DNA of 64,000 bases from Callorhinus ursinus. Taxonomy: Eukaryota; Chordata; Mammalia; Carnivora; Otariidae. Of this stretch, positions 12,095-24,584 are shown in pieces; the stretch's first letter is position 1; each line of letters opens with the position of its first letter. A program made the position numbers and the translations under genes. A model generated the notes under the pieces. It made no database searches. It was not told the origin of the DNA and worked only from the letters and a program-made list of their open reading frames with translations. Where the stretch lies: positions 1,308,305-1,372,304 of the forward strand of contig NW_020312968.1 of the NCBI RefSeq assembly GCF_003265705.1, in the 5' to 3' direction.

Positions 12095-12265
12095 AGATGC
12101 TGTTCTTGGAAGCCAAACAGACCCAGGCTGGAATTCTAGTTCTATCTCTTCCTAGCTGTGTGACCTTGAATGGCTTACTTTACCTTCCTAAATCTCATCT
12201 GTAAAACAGGGAATGATATTACCTCTTCCTATCATTGAATCACAGTAAAGTATCGATCAGAACAG
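12095..12265 (+). mobile_element. MIR SINE
   Basis: AGCCAAACAGACCCAGGCTGG, TCCTAGCTGTGTGACCTTG, CTTACTTTACCTTCCTAAATC and CATCTGTAAAACAGGGAATGA follow the MIR core in plus orientation. Confidence 0.85.
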
Positions 12266-12954
12266 AATCTATGGTTGGGGAGGAAAGGAGATTATTCATG
12301 AGAAACTTCACAGGGCAGCGTGTCCTTGGGGGTCATAATGGTAAGGGGGAGAGGGCAGAGAAAAAGACAAAATAAGAAGAGAAAACAGGAAAGCATAGGG
12401 ATAGTTCTCATTCTTTTATATCCAGAGAGAGAGTAACCAAGAGCAAAGACAGATGAGATCCAGTCAAGTACATGTTCTTGATTTAATCTGTAGTAAGCAT
12501 ACTCCAATACCCAGGTGCCCTGGCAAGATACTTCTGATGTCTGATAATTGCATTATAATGAGGCACCACATGAAATAAAATAAGCCATAATTAGGGGTGG
12601 CACCAGAGTCTACTTAACGTCACCTGGGAAAGAACCTGGGGAGAAGTCTGTGAATTTTATAAAAGGGAAGAAAATGCAGCCTCCATAAAGAGGTTAACCT
12701 GAGTCTATGCATCCAGGAAAGAGCTTTATATGCCATTTACCTGTAACTACTTCAACTGACAGTGTTTAGTCAGCGCTGGGTAATAAATTTATGTTCTAGT
12801 GTCAAGTCTGTGCCACTCTCATTGCTTAGAAGGAAATGTCAAAAATAAGCAACCCAGAGCTTGGGAAAGAGGATTCACTTTCTCCTGGGGCTCTGTGAAA
12901 GACTCAGAACAAGGCAGAGGGCTGGGTGAAGAAAGGGATAAAACAGGGAGCCCA
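12266..12954. other. Single-copy intergenic DNA
   Basis: No repeat or gene recognised; only short frames without family resemblance. Confidence 0.4.
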
Positions 12955-13048
12955 TAGTTGCAGGGTTGTGGTGAAAATTAATTTAAGCGGATAACGTATG
13001 TGAGGCATCTAGAACGCAGTAGACCTTCAGTAAATAACCCCTACAACT
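12955..13048 (+). mobile_element. MIR 3' fragment
   Basis: GTGAAAATTAATTTAAGCGGATAACGTATGTGAGGCATCTAGAACGCAGTAG and CTTCAGTAAATAA (cut here only for reading: positions 12971-13036) match the MIR 3' region ending ctcaataaa. Confidence 0.6.
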
Positions 13049-14980
13049 AGGAGTTGTTGGGGTTGAGACTGGTACTACTACTATCCCCGCAATCCAGGTT
13101 GGCTTCATCCTGCTCAGAGACTGGACTCCTGCCTTTGACCTCAATGCCAAACTCAGCGTCCCCTCACAGGTTGCAAAAATAACGCACACAAGAACAATGG
13201 AGAATTGCCGGAGACATGGCAAATGAAAGGCTTTACATCACATTGCTGAGAACGAAGTCTAGAAAATTCCATTCGGACATACCAGAAATCAGGTAGGGTT
13301 AGGTTTCTCCTGGCCGTCTCTTCCTTGACCTTTCACCGAGCCCGGTCCAGCCTCACCAATTGTCTTCCCATCCCCCAGATCCCTTCGGTATTTCCCTGCC
13401 CTTCCATTCTCTTAGAAACCTCACCTGCTTCCTCCCTCTGTTATGCAGAACAAGTTCTCATCTGCTTAACCTTTTGACCTCTAATTTATATATCTCATCC
13501 AGCAGCAAGGAAAGGGTCTTCAGCTATGAGACTCTTTCCAAAGAAATTTAAAAACAGTGCATTTTAGTGGCATCACAACCACGATCACCGAAGTATCTAG
13601 TTCTAAGCTCACTTCGCTAATCTTCCAATCTCACAGTGATTCTTTGTCTCTTTTGTCCCCTCCTCAAAACTACTTATTAGCAAAATTTTGTTCCCCAATC
13701 CAATTGCAAGCATGGCTCTAGGCCTGTTAGGGCATTTTCATGCTGTCTGGGTCAGTCTTCAACTGTCAGTTCTGTTGATCAACTTCCCCTCCGTCAATGC
13801 CCGGGATGGCAGTTATTTAATCTGGAAGTTCCATCTGTGCTTAGGTGCTACGAGAAAAGACAAGGCAAGAAAATTTGGTGAAAGAATCAAGATTCTGCCA
13901 CACTTAAAACCAGACACCAAGCGAACACCTATCATATTTTCGGTTTCTCAATGATGACACGTCCTGAAGTGGGCTGCAACTAAATTGTGGTACGCCAACA
14001 GCTCATACATGCCAGTGCACACATGCATTTGAAAGCGCAAAACAAAAAGGCAATCTTGAGGGCCAAAGCTGCCCTCATGGTTTGGAAGGTTTAGAAGGGC
14101 TGGCTCATCGGAATAAAGAAGTACCAGCCTATAATATGTTATTTTCCAATCTAGGCTAACGCAGCGTATATTAACAGAGATTCATCAAACACAATATTCT
14201 TTCTCATGGAGTTCCTATGTCTTCTTCCCTTTCCCACAAAAGAAGATTTAATTCTGAACACAAGAAGAAGAAAAGGAAAAATGAGAGCAGACATAACCCA
14301 GTCAAAAAACTTGGATTTATGGAGTTCAACCCTGAAAATATTTTTTTTTTTAAAACATCAAGCATGTGAATTAAAGCCCCCACCAGGCAGCTATAATTTA
14401 TACAGCAAGCACTTGGCAGGTAATCTGAGCACACTGTGATACGGGTAGCAAGGGGATCATCTTCTCAGAAAAGCTGACCCTCTTTGTGACAGGCCAGGGG
14501 GTGAGTAAGAAACATACTCACTTTGCAGCTGTAATAGGGTGTTTCCTACTTTATGGACCTTTGAGAATTAAAAGAACAAGAAAATACCTAAGAAGGAAAG
14601 GTGGGTCCCAACCAGAGTGGAAGGAGGAGCCCATGAAAAGCAAAAGGCAATGAAACAAAGGGAGGTGGCCCGAAACCGTGATTCCCATCACGGTTGCAAA
14701 ATTTCAGGCAAACCAAGTACAAGAGAACGAAAATACAATTCATTCATTATATATCAGTTGTATATCAATATAATAGAAGGCTCTTGATATTCTTCAAGCT
14801 AATTATTTCATTCATTTAGGTATTTTTCCAACAAGTCATTTTTAGAGACAGACTAAATCTATCATCTCCAGAATAATATTTTTGATTTCTTGTTTGTTTC
14901 CAGACAATATGGCTTCATACCTCAGTCTTCGAAGACTTACACTATATTTCACAGCTAGTCTGAGTCAAACCACACTGTCC

Positions 14981-14981
<1 letters not shown>
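13049..14981. other. Repeat-poor single-copy DNA
   Basis: About 1.9 kb without a recognisable transposon. Candidate frames (63 codons at 13360, 88 codons at 13688, overlapping 77/76-codon frames at 14204-14439) have no family resemblance. Non-coding conserved sequence is possible but cannot be judged from one genome. Confidence 0.4.

Positions 14982-15008
<27 letters not shown>
14982..15008 (+). repeat. A27 homopolymer
   Basis: A run of 27 A. No SINE or L1 body precedes it, so it is either a simple repeat or the tail of a lost retroposon. Confidence 0.9.
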
Positions 15009-15012
<4 letters not shown>

Positions 15013-17544
15013 CGTTTAGGGAGAGAGGTGAGGATATGCCATATTTGCTTATATTACAGATTAGAATATAGGTGTCCCACTCACCCTATTCCTTAACACT
15101 TTGTAAAGACAGGCACCCCATACAGGAGTGGTGGAGAATCCCTGAAATTAAGGAATGGGTATCACCCAAATGATACCAACTGATTTCATGCAGACTAATA
15201 ACAATTATAAGCAGCATTCCCCGAGCCTACTTTCTGATTCTATGATTAACTGGCTTGATAATGAATTCTTCATGGAGTGGCATTCATCCTATTTGTAAGC
15301 ATGATCTCCAAGAGAATGAAATTATTTAGTCTTGTTCTGTTCTGATCAGTTGTTCTCTCACTGAGGAGGGGCTCTTTGGAACAGGGTCACATTATTCTCT
15401 ACCTTGGATTTGTGCTTTTCTATTCCCTTCTTCTTTGATGCTTCTGAGGAAGAGCCAGCTAAAATTTCTAAGGAATCACCCAAGATGATGAGGAAAGAGC
15501 ACTAAACCAGGCATCAAATCCATGGATTCTGGGCTGTGCTCTGACATTGACTCAATTGCATTATTGCAATGTGCAAATTGCATCACGGGAGGGGTGAAGG
15601 CTCTCTGCCTTTAAAAAACAACAGCAACCACAACAACAGTGAAGGTATTATCACAAATCAGATGTCATAAACTGGCAGCCCTTGTACTCTTCCTGCTCCG
15701 TTGCATTTGGCCAACAAATATTCTAATTTCTTTAATCAGGAGATTTCAGATAACAAGGCAGATTTACAGATTCTCGTCAAAAATTTGCTCATTGGTAAAA
15801 ATGCAGATTTATAGATTCTCTTGAAAATTTGTCAGACCTTATGAAATAAACCTACGTTTACGCTTGTCGAGAATTGTTGCTTGTCAAGAGAGCATGGGCT
15901 CTCCAGTTTGCTGCGTCCTCATCACTCACAGTGATTCACATCCACTGATCCCAAGTCACTTCCCTCCAGTAGGTTACCTGACTGGAAGGTGAATTAAGGC
16001 ATTTGCGTTTGCTGCCTCTAGTCAAGAAGAGGCAAAGGTAGTAAGACGCATTGCAGAGTAACAAAGAGCACAGAGAAGCCAGACACACACACTACATATA
16101 GAGGCTTGAACATGTAGGCACATTTACAAACGGATCACAGCCTCCCATTAGTTAGGCAGTCTCCCCCTTCACTGCTGGATATACAATAGATAAATAAATA
16201 GCAAGAATACATGTGATATATATTTAGATTGCACATTAGACTTTAAAATCTGTGCCTAACTTGAATGCATTAGTCCGTGTTTTCTGTTTATGTCTCCACA
16301 ATGCCATGGAAACACAATGCAGCATGCTAATGGGTCTCTCCTGGCAATAAATAAAGTCTTTGTCCGTTCATGTTTCAATTTCTTTTTTTTTATGTAATTT
16401 ACAATTTCAAAAAAGAAAACAGATCGGTCGCATGTTTTTTTTTTTTCCTCCCTGCCCCTTCCCCATTTCCTCTCTTGCAAAGTACATCTGCAAGAAATGC
16501 AAAATGCACCTTCTAGTGGTTACTGAAATCCAAACCAGCACCATCGGCACTCAGAGGGCGGGATTCTCCCAGCCAGACTCCTCTTTCGCCTTTTACGAAA
16601 TGCCATGATGATTAAACTCTGTAATGAGCTTCTTCCAGCATTTCAGTCTAACCCACAGAGCACTGAATATAGTTGTTTAAGGTTGAAAGTTGATATAAAA
16701 CAGACATAAAATCTGGTGGGTTTCGCTCCCCTCCTTCAGTCTAAAGAGCAAGAGCCAGTCCATTTTTACAGAGACAGCAACAACAGTCACAGCCCTTGAA
16801 TGGCCCTGTGATACCAGCAACCCACTCTCACCTCCCCAGCTCCACAGCATGTGGGAGCAGACGAGCTGCTCAACACACCGTCGCCATAATGTGCAGGTGA
16901 AACCCAAAGCTCAAAGTGCTGGGGGTCCAGTGGCTCACAGGGGAGCGCTCTCCTGTCTGGCACCTGCTATCCCCTGCTGCGCAGTAACTCAAAACTTGGA
17001 GAGGCTGATTATTACCTATGTGGAGGAGTGGGCAGATTTAACCAGGTTGCACAAGCCCAAGGAGTCTCCTGAACCCAAGTGCAGTGGCCTCGGTCACAGG
17101 GGGAAAGAGAGGTGGGCAAGTCAGGTACTTCTCTGGTGAGCTGGCACAGTGAGCAGGGACCTTTGCTAACGGACCCGCCAGCCTCCAATCACAGGCCCTG
17201 GCGATCCAGCCGCGTCCCAGCCACAGACCATGTTGCGGTCAACCTCGGGTCCAGAACCTCGCATGCAACATCTATTCTTGTCAGTCATGAAAAGCGGTAC
17301 GTGGACCAGATTTCAAGGCATTCAGACAAGAGACCTCTCCTAGCATCTGCCCATGGAGACACATTTTTTCCATCAGTTAACTGTCAAGCGCTGGACCTTT
17401 AGTCAGAAAGCAAAGTGTCCACCAAAATGCTTTCCTTAGATAATAATACAATGTTATGTTCTTTATTTTCCTAAAGTGGTATATAATAATCTATACATCT
17501 TAGCTACATTTCCACAGCTTCTGTAAAATAGTAATATAAAAATA
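15009..17544. other. Repeat-poor single-copy DNA
   Basis: Mostly unique sequence. A faint MIR-like piece may lie at about 15490-15560. The part at 16480-17400 is GC-richer and carries overlapping open frames (96 and 107 codons, 16849-17402), but no domain, start context or splice architecture supports a gene. Confidence 0.4.
15758..15832. repeat. 45-bp diverged tandem duplication
   Basis: GCAGATTTACAGATTCTC at 15758 recurs as GCAGATTTATAGATTCTC at 15803, each followed by a CAAAAATTTG/GAAAATTTG element. The period is 45 bp, and substitutions indicate an old event. Confidence 0.85.
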
Positions 17545-17549
17545 TAACA

Positions 17550-17735
17550 TCATTAGGTACTTACTCTGTGCTTCTGAGAGAGTTGCTATTATTATCCCCC
17601 TGTCACCAATGAAGCAAAGTTTAAAGAGGTAAATAACATGTTCAAGGTCAGAACGCTAACAAGTAGATGAGCTTGTTATCACCTGGGATGAAAACCAGGT
17701 CATCTGACTGCAGAGCCCGTATTTCTTCCACCCAC
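17550..17735 (-). mobile_element. MIR SINE, minus strand
   Basis: TTGCTATTATTATCCCCCTG, AGTTTAAAGAGGTAAATAACATG, TTCAAGGTCAGAAC, GATGAAAACCAGGTCATCTGACTGCAGAGCCCG (17688-17720) follow the reverse-complement MIR closely, including the gtctgactccagagcccg block. Confidence 0.85.
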
Positions 17736-17739
17736 ATCT

Positions 17740-17800
17740 TGTGAGCACTTACTCTGAGCCCCACACAGTGCTGAAATATTTTCTACAAACGGTCTCAACT
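17740..17800 (-). mobile_element. MIR 3'-end fragment, minus strand
   Basis: GTGAGCACTTACTCTGAGCC and CACACAGTGCTGAAATATTTT resemble the reversed MIR/L2 3' end (gagcacttactatgtgccaggcact). It is short and diverged. Confidence 0.45.
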
Positions 17801-18504
17801 TTTGAATTTCTGTGACCCATTTCATCCCAAAATGAAAACGCCATTAAGATGCATTTTCTCCTTTCAATCTTGGGTGCCAAGAAGAGTCAAAGCAGTGCCC
17901 AGTTTTATTTATCAGTACTTCTTCCTTTGGGGACAATTTTTTGTCATTTTCTTGTATTTGTTGTTTATAACACTTGTATGCTCTGCTCCCATCACATGAC
18001 TGCTCCTCTTTTAAGCCCTGTTTTTGCTTTACATCCTGTTTATCTTAGAAGCTACTCCAAATCTTTTACAAATAGGCAAGGGATAAATACAGGTGTTTCT
18101 GCTTTATTGTCATAAATGGGTCCTGAAGAAAGCTCACATTCAACATAATCATGCACTGAAAATAATAAGTTTATGGGGAAAATGGGAGTGGGGCAGATGG
18201 TTCAAAACCTATGATGCATTATTTAACAAGTGCCCTATCCCAAACAATAGTGATATTAACACAATTCTAGCCCAGTTAACTGTCCTCAGGAACCCTGGGG
18301 TGCGTGCACTTAGAACCTCATTCTTCCTTTATATTCTGGCCTTCCTTCTCTCCTTTGCGACGCCAACCCTAGGTAACATTATATTAAGAGAGACCAATTT
18401 CATCAAAATATGATCCAAGGGTAACCATCTTCACCAATCCTTTTTTAATTTTTTTTTTTTTGGAGAGGGCTGGGGCAGTGGGAGGGTGGTGACACAGGTC
18501 AGGC
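17801..18504. other. Single-copy intergenic DNA
   Basis: No transposon recognised. Overlapping frames (65, 88 and 106 codons at 17802-18413) have no family resemblance; one is hydrophobic by composition only. Confidence 0.35.
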
Positions 18505-18518
18505 TGTTTTCAGCTTTT

Positions 18519-18704
18519 TCTTTTTTTCCAAGATTTTATTTGTCAGAGAGAGAGAGGGAGAGAGCACAAGCAGGGAGAGGGGCAGAGGGAGAAGCAGACT
18601 CCCTGATGAGTAAGGAGCCCTAAGCGGGACTCGATACCAGGACCCAGAGATCATGCCCTGAGCTGAAGGCTGACACTTCACCGACTAAGCCACCCAGGCA
18701 TCCC
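18519..18704 (-). mobile_element. CAN SINE, minus strand
   Basis: Reverse complement gives GGGATGCCTGGGTGGCTTAG, the GATCTCTGGGTCCTGG region, a CT-rich body and an AAATAAAATCTTGG tail. TGTTTTCAGCTTTT is perfectly duplicated at 18505-18518 and 18705-18718. Confidence 0.96.
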
Positions 18705-18718
18705 TGTTTTCAGCTTTT

Positions 18719-20450
18719 CCATCTGCAGTTACAGCCTCCCCCCTCCGCCAGGTAACTTCACTTGGGAAAATGTAGTGGGTTCTGGATGACACAAAACCAG
18801 CCACTTTCACACCAAAGGAAGGTGTGCCTATTTTTTAGTTTTTTTCTGAACTTCTTCACATATTCCTAAAGCTTTCCCTTTTATTGTGAAAAGACCCTTT
18901 TTCCTTTTATTATGAAAATGTCAAAATAGTAACATGCTGGGAAATATCCCATGTACGGCACCTAGACTTTCAAGCATTCCAGTCATCGGGGACATATCCA
19001 CCTTTAGCGGGACTTGAATCTTCTACGCTTTTGAAGTCCTTCTTTAAGAAAAAGAATGCAAAACACAAATGTAAACTTTGGTTGAAAAGTGACTATTCAT
19101 TTGGAATGACAGGCAAATAAATGACAATGGACAAATTTTGAGATACTGATAATTGTCAAGAACTTCAGAAGATCTAGAAAAATTATATATTTTTATTAAT
19201 TAACAGGCTTGCCTGTTAATTATGTATGACAATAAAATTGTAGTATTTTCTACAGAGAAAATAAAATTCAGTCCCTTCTCCAGCAAAGGCAACCAAACTT
19301 TGGTTTTTTTGTTGACATTTTACTAAGGTTTCTTTCAGTTCCACCATTTATTATTGTAACATGTTATATTGTGCTTAGAATTGTTACCAATTTGGGGGAA
19401 ACTATCAAGTGCCTTTTGTATATGATTTGTAGGAATGCAAGGCTCTTCAAGATTCCCTGTGCAGTGGCTGATCTTAAAAATTCTTGGACTTTTCAATAGC
19501 CATTAACAAATTAGCTGCCTTTGCTCTGGTGGCATATTATTAGTTTTACATTATCTTTGTCAATGACAATTTTTTTTGTCCAATCAGCAGGAAATGTAAA
19601 TAATTCTTCAATGTGTCGATATTATTCCTATTCCATAATAATCCATTAGCTGGATTATCAAACAACCCAAGAGCCTAGTCATTAATTCTTTTCAAAATGC
19701 ATCTCTAGCTCTCAATGAATTGCTGTTAATGGTATCTTCTGGATATCATCCACCAGCCCCCAAATCTCACTGGTTGCTCATTACAAAAGCACCAACTCAC
19801 GGACCTCAGCTATTGAATACTTCGGGGAGAAATCTTATAGGAGAGGGGGAGGGGGAGGGGGAGGGAGGGGGGGGGGGAGAGAGAGAGAGAGAGAGAGAGA
19901 GACAGAACTTAATTTATGGAGGTTAAATTACCTTATTCTAGTAAATTTTGCAAAGACACACCATCATGTGAATACAATGCTTTTTTAGCTTTAGGGTAAA
20001 TCTGTCTCTCCTGACATAATTTGCATTAAAGAAACCCAAGTTCTAGCAGAACAGACCATACCAAATAAATGAATTAACAATAAATAAATACATGGCATAA
20101 TGCCACAGTCATGCCCTTTGCTAATACTAAAATTAGACATTCAAAAATACTGTTCATACAAACCGCTCTACTAGTCAGCTCATTAACAAGAACAATATAA
20201 AAGAAATTTTGGTTGATTAGTCAAGCAGGCTGACAGGATTAGTTAGGTAATTTTGGTTCTTCTTCTTCCCTTTTTTTAATTGTATTAGCCCTTTAATTGA
20301 CTTGCTAAAACTTGTTTTGGCTCAATAATCTAAGTTAGAACAGGGGTGAAATGTGACTAAAGCCTGAGTAGAGAGCCATGTTGGTAGTACAGTCAGCTCT
20401 GGAAAACACCTTCTCTCTTGACCCTGTCTGGACTGAGTCTGCTGCTTTAT
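18719..20450. other. Repeat-poor AT-rich single-copy DNA, candidate conserved non-coding
   Basis: About 1.7 kb without a recognised transposon, apart from the purine simple repeat at 19840-19902. The part at 19060-19720 and again 20100-20400 is AT-rich with many TAAT/ATTA motifs (for example CCATTAGCTGGATTATC near 19643), the composition often seen in developmental enhancers. That reading is inference from composition only. Confidence 0.3.
19840..19902. repeat. Purine simple repeat (GGGGGA)n/(GA)n
   Basis: GGGGGA units pass into a G-run and then about 13 GA units. It is all purine on the plus strand and so could form H-DNA or G-rich structure. Confidence 0.95.
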
Positions 20451-20452
20451 TC

Positions 20453-20474
20453 TTTTTTTTTTTTTTTTTTTTTT
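20453..20474. repeat. T22 homopolymer
   Basis: A run of 22 T with no adjoining SINE body on either strand. Confidence 0.9.
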
Positions 20475-20919
20475 AAGAATTAATAACCGGTAGACATGTT
20501 AAAATGTTAAAGCAATTTGGAAAAGGCCAAAAAGTCAAGAAAGTATTCATACGTAAGCATTGATTATTTTATCAGAGAAAATCACCAATATAGTATTCTA
20601 AGGAAAAGAAATTTATGAGTGGCAAGCTTCACACGCGATGGTTACTCAAACTCTGTTTTTGAGAGGAAGGCCCTCCCCTGAGATTAGGAGGCCCAGGACA
20701 GCCATGAATTCAGGAGGGTATTTTGAATCTCTGGACAAGATGGAGATGGAATCCACTTATTCTGGTAGTTATGAGGGCCACTGAACGATAAAAGCTATTC
20801 CGGTTTTGTTTTCCAGAAGTCCTTTATTATTCCATGCATGCTTCTGCCTGGAATAAAATAAGGAGAACAAAAGCAATGAAATCTTGCAACACAGGCTTTT
20901 CTAGTTTATTGAGAATTTG

Positions 20920-21045
20920 CTATTCAAACTGTGGTCCCCAACCAGCAACACGGGCCATGCCTGGGAGCCTGGGAGAAATGCAGAGTGCCAGGTCCCACCT
21001 TAGATCTGCTGAATCCTATGCACATCAAAGGTGGCAAAGCACTAG
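20920..21045 (-). mobile_element. MER5A-like hAT MITE, partial
   Basis: CTATTCAAACTGTGGTCCCC, GAGAAATGCAGAGTGCCAGG, CCACCTTAGATCTGCTGAATC follow the reverse-complement MER5A order. The final terminal repeat is degraded. Confidence 0.6.
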
Positions 21046-21109
21046 TCTTTCCACCAGCAATGCCAATGTAACTTCCAAATCAATGACACAATAGTTTAAC
21101 TGGAAGTGT

Positions 21110-21660
21110 TTTTTATCAGAGTTTGAAAATAATACATGCTCATTGTAAAAACAACAAAAACACACATTACAAAATGCTATAAAATTACCAAGTGAAAAGT
21201 GAAAATCATCTAGCGATGATTCATTCCCGCGAGATGAATACAGCTAACATTTTGATGTAGATCGTTCCAGCCTCTTCCTATATGTATGTTAAAAATAGGG
21301 TGACTTCTAGAGGTCATTTAGAATCTGCTTTTATCCGTTAGCCATGAGGACATGCTTACGTGTCAATAAATGTATTTCTGGCCCACCATTTTTTTTTAAT
21401 GGAATATTCTATTGTACAATGAAACATAATTCATTCAGATAATCTTCTCTTATTGGACAAAGAATGAATATACAATATTTCTTTAAAATAAATTCCTGAA
21501 AGTAGAATTTCAAGGTTGGAGGTAGGCTCATTTAAATTTTCATGTACTTTGCAAGACGCCCTTCTAAACATGTAAGTATCATCAATCTCTATAACCTTCG
21601 CCAGTCTGATAGATAATTGTGTCTTATTGTTGTCAAATGCCTTTATATCTTAAATTTAAA
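21110..21660 (-). mobile_element. Old L1 fragment, minus strand (L1M-like)
   Basis: AAATTCCTGAAAGTAGAATTTC followed by CATTTAAATTTTCATGTACTTTGC and the GCCCTTCTAAACATG region resembles the antisense of the old L1 ORF2 3' region. Diverged; class 0.5, exact family unknown. Confidence 0.45.
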
Positions 21661-22149
21661 TGTTTCTAGAAGGTGTTTTTGTGTGTGTCCCATTGATACT
21701 AATTTAAATAAAGTAGTGTTTAGTAAGTCATGTGCCTTATGTATTTTCATATTAATAACCCACTCTATTCAGGAAACTAGTAACTTAGAAGATAAAACCA
21801 CAGGATGTGGCTTAGTCCAGAGTCTTTGAAATGAAAAGTTTGATTATTAAGCTCTAAAATCATTCAGGGTGCTCTACTTCTCTGTACATACTGTTTGGGT
21901 TTTCCCTGTGAGCCCCTCTCCATGCCCACTTGTGACTCTCCTCTCCCCCCACTGGGTACCCGCTGAGCTCTCACATCCTCACTTTGTACTACACACCCTC
22001 CTGGGGTCATTGCACTATTTACACACTGATGGTGCTTGCATCTCCCTCTAGCCCAGATCTGAGCTGTTCTCCTTGACTGTGCATGGTTCTTTCTCTTAAT
22101 TAGCAACAATCCTCTATTTTAACGCTATGCAAACATTTCTCAAGATTGA
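21661..22149. other. Single-copy intergenic DNA
   Basis: No repeat recognised. The 81-codon minus frame at 21864-22109 shows no family resemblance. Confidence 0.35.
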
Positions 22150-22400
22150 GCTCCACTATCATGTCTTCTGTGAGGCCTGCAGCACTAAGACTCTCTCTTC
22201 TTTGACCCCACTCTGCCTTGTCTGTCTCCGCTGCTGCCCCACCCCAGGGCATGACCACATTTGTGTGTCCTTGTTTCGGTCACGTGCCTTCTTTGGTCAC
22301 ATGCCTAACGGGCAGAGCTTATTCTCCCGTCCCTCTGTTTTCTCAAGCACCAACATTGAACCTGGCATAAGGTAAATAATTGGAACCACTGATGAATGAT
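22150..22400 (+). mobile_element. L2 LINE 3' fragment
   Basis: CACTATCATGTCTTCTGTGAGGCC, CTTTGACCCCACTCTGCCTTG and GCACCAACATTGAACCTGGCATAAGGTAAATAAT (22343-22380) follow the L2 3' end in plus orientation. Diverged. Confidence 0.45.
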
Positions 22401-23309
22401 TCCACAAATGAAACTAGAAACTACTTACTGGTCCCCTTCACCCTAAGTTAGGAAAAACTGAGACCAAACAAATTAAATACAAACAAAAGAAAGAGAGAAC
22501 AAAAACTCTGGGTAAAAACAGTTTGGAGCATTACATTATTTACTAATATATTTGCTTAATGAAAGTGGCTTAATTCCCAATAAAGAAAAAAAAATGAAGA
22601 CAACGTTTTCAAAGAGAAGAAAAACAAAATTCTCTGCATACAGCACCCCATAGTTAATACCGAGTAAAAATCATGCATTTTTCTTTCTTGTTTTTTCCCC
22701 ATTCACCATTATTTAAAATTCTGTGCCCATCACTCAAAGAAACAGACAGTTGTTCATTCTGAGTTAGGTTTTTGCTTATCTGACCAGCAGGGTCAGGATA
22801 ATAAATCACTCAACCCCTAGGGAATAACAAAATGCTTAATGGATTTGTGCATTTACCAGGGGGTGAAAAATAAAGAGGAAAACTTTCAGGATTCAATTCA
22901 TTTTCAAATACTGCATAGTACTTAAGAAAACACTGCATGATGATCATAGATAGCTGAAGCAGATGGAAGGAAAAAAAATTCCAGAAGTGGCATTTCCATT
23001 GGAGAAAAAGATACGGTCACTAAGCTTTGCTTCAAAGGGCCCTTCTCAATACAAGGAGAAAAAGCCAAAAAAAAAAAAAAAAAAAAAAAATCAAGGTGAT
23101 GCTCCTGAATCATTTACAGTTTCTTATCTGAGGGGGTAAGAACTGTTTTACTGAATATTCATCAAACAGAACAATCTACATTGTAATATTGCTTAAAAGC
23201 GTGATTAACATAATAAAAAGTCAGATATAAATTGTCCATGAAACTTACAGAAACAGCTGACACTTCCATGAAAGCTTCTGTCTTGTATGAGAGTAAAATA
23301 ATTTCCTTG
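22401..23309. other. Single-copy intergenic DNA with A24 run
   Basis: No transposon recognised. A24 occupies 23067-23090 without a retroposon body before it. Confidence 0.4.
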
Positions 23310-23550
23310 CCCTACTCTGGCCTTGCTGTGTTGTTTTAAGCAAAATACTTAACAATTCTGTGTCTCAGGTAGCCTGTCTGAAGAAACTTGCTTTTGTCTC
23401 CACTTCACCCTAAGAAACAGTGAGAAAATCTGACTCCAAAATACTCTAATCTTTAAAAATGGTTGCACACGAGATACAAATTTATATTAGAGCTCGAAAA
23501 CATATGTGAATCTCCTTAGCATTGTGCCTGGCACATCAGAGTTATTTAAC
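23310..23550 (+). mobile_element. MIR SINE, diverged
   Basis: CTCTGGCCTTGCTGTGTTG, AAGCAAAATACTTAACAATTC, TGTGTCTCAGG and then TTAGCATTGTGCCTGGCACATC near 23516 follow MIR order, with an anonymous gap between the halves. Confidence 0.55.
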
Positions 23551-24584
23551 AAGTGTTACTTACATCCCTTTTCTTCCCCAGATAAAATTAAACATTTTTT
23601 CTGTTCACTTAAGACAAAATAAGTTAGAATAAAATGATTTTTTTTTTATTTTTCTAAAGACCTGATATCATTCTTCCCCTTATTCTTGCCCTTTTGTGAT
23701 ATATATCTGTGAACAGAGTCCTATGTAACACTCGATGTGACAAAAGTATTTATGTGTGTCCACACGTCTGGAGATTAGCAGCCTAATACAGAGTAGATTT
23801 TGAAATGATGTTAGAAATTCTGTCACCTCTGAGCAGCAACTTCTGATGGAAGCCCCAGAATTACCATACTTGGTAAGACTTTGGTCTAGGTAGGCTGCAG
23901 TTTTGCCTCAGCTGATCCGACATCCAAGCATATGACAACATTTTTGCTTCTTTTACAAGATTTCCTGGAGTTTGCACTCGCTTCATGATCTTGGCAGAGA
24001 TTATGCTGCTGAAATAACATACAGAGTCCTCACCAAAACGGTGTGCTGCTGAAATGCCAGAAAACTGCTAGCGTGGGCAAAATCCGCGAGTGACAGTCAC
24101 CACCTCCTACCTGGCCAACCTCGCCTTCCCATAGTTCCATAAAGTTTCCGTGGAGGGGGGAGGTATTTTTCCCTCTCAAATAAAAACGGTTCTAATATTC
24201 CCTGATTTTTTCTTATCTTCTATCTCTGAGCAAGCTCTGTAACTGACCTTGCTCAAAAATGGACTGCAAATCCTTATAGATTATTCCATAAAAATTAAAA
24301 TCCCCAAATGGAACTTACTTCCATGTCTTCAATGTTAAAATTAAAATGCCCCCCCCGCCCCCCAGACTAATTTTAACCACGTGCTTTTATTCTTTAAAAG
24401 CCCATGACCAAAAGATTTTCCTATTTGACCAACATCAACTTCTTACAAACAGGAAGTTGAGCCTTTTTTACTTTTTACTATCATCAGTCAGCATCTGAAT
24501 ACCTGATTCACACCTAATACACTCAAGGCCTAACAAAGCCATATTCTTTCCAAAGACATTAAACTCACGCTTTCACCAATGGAT
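23551..24584. other. Single-copy intergenic DNA
   Basis: No gene or repeat recognised. A short C-rich run lies near 24351-24363. Confidence 0.4.

Noticed and set aside
14982..15008. Tail of a processed pseudogene (A27)
   Set aside because: No transcript-like sequence, poly(A) signal or target duplication could be found around it.
16849..17402. Overlapping 96- and 107-codon frames in a GC-richer stretch
   Set aside because: Two frames overlap with neither showing protein-like periodicity or a known family. Left as single-copy DNA.
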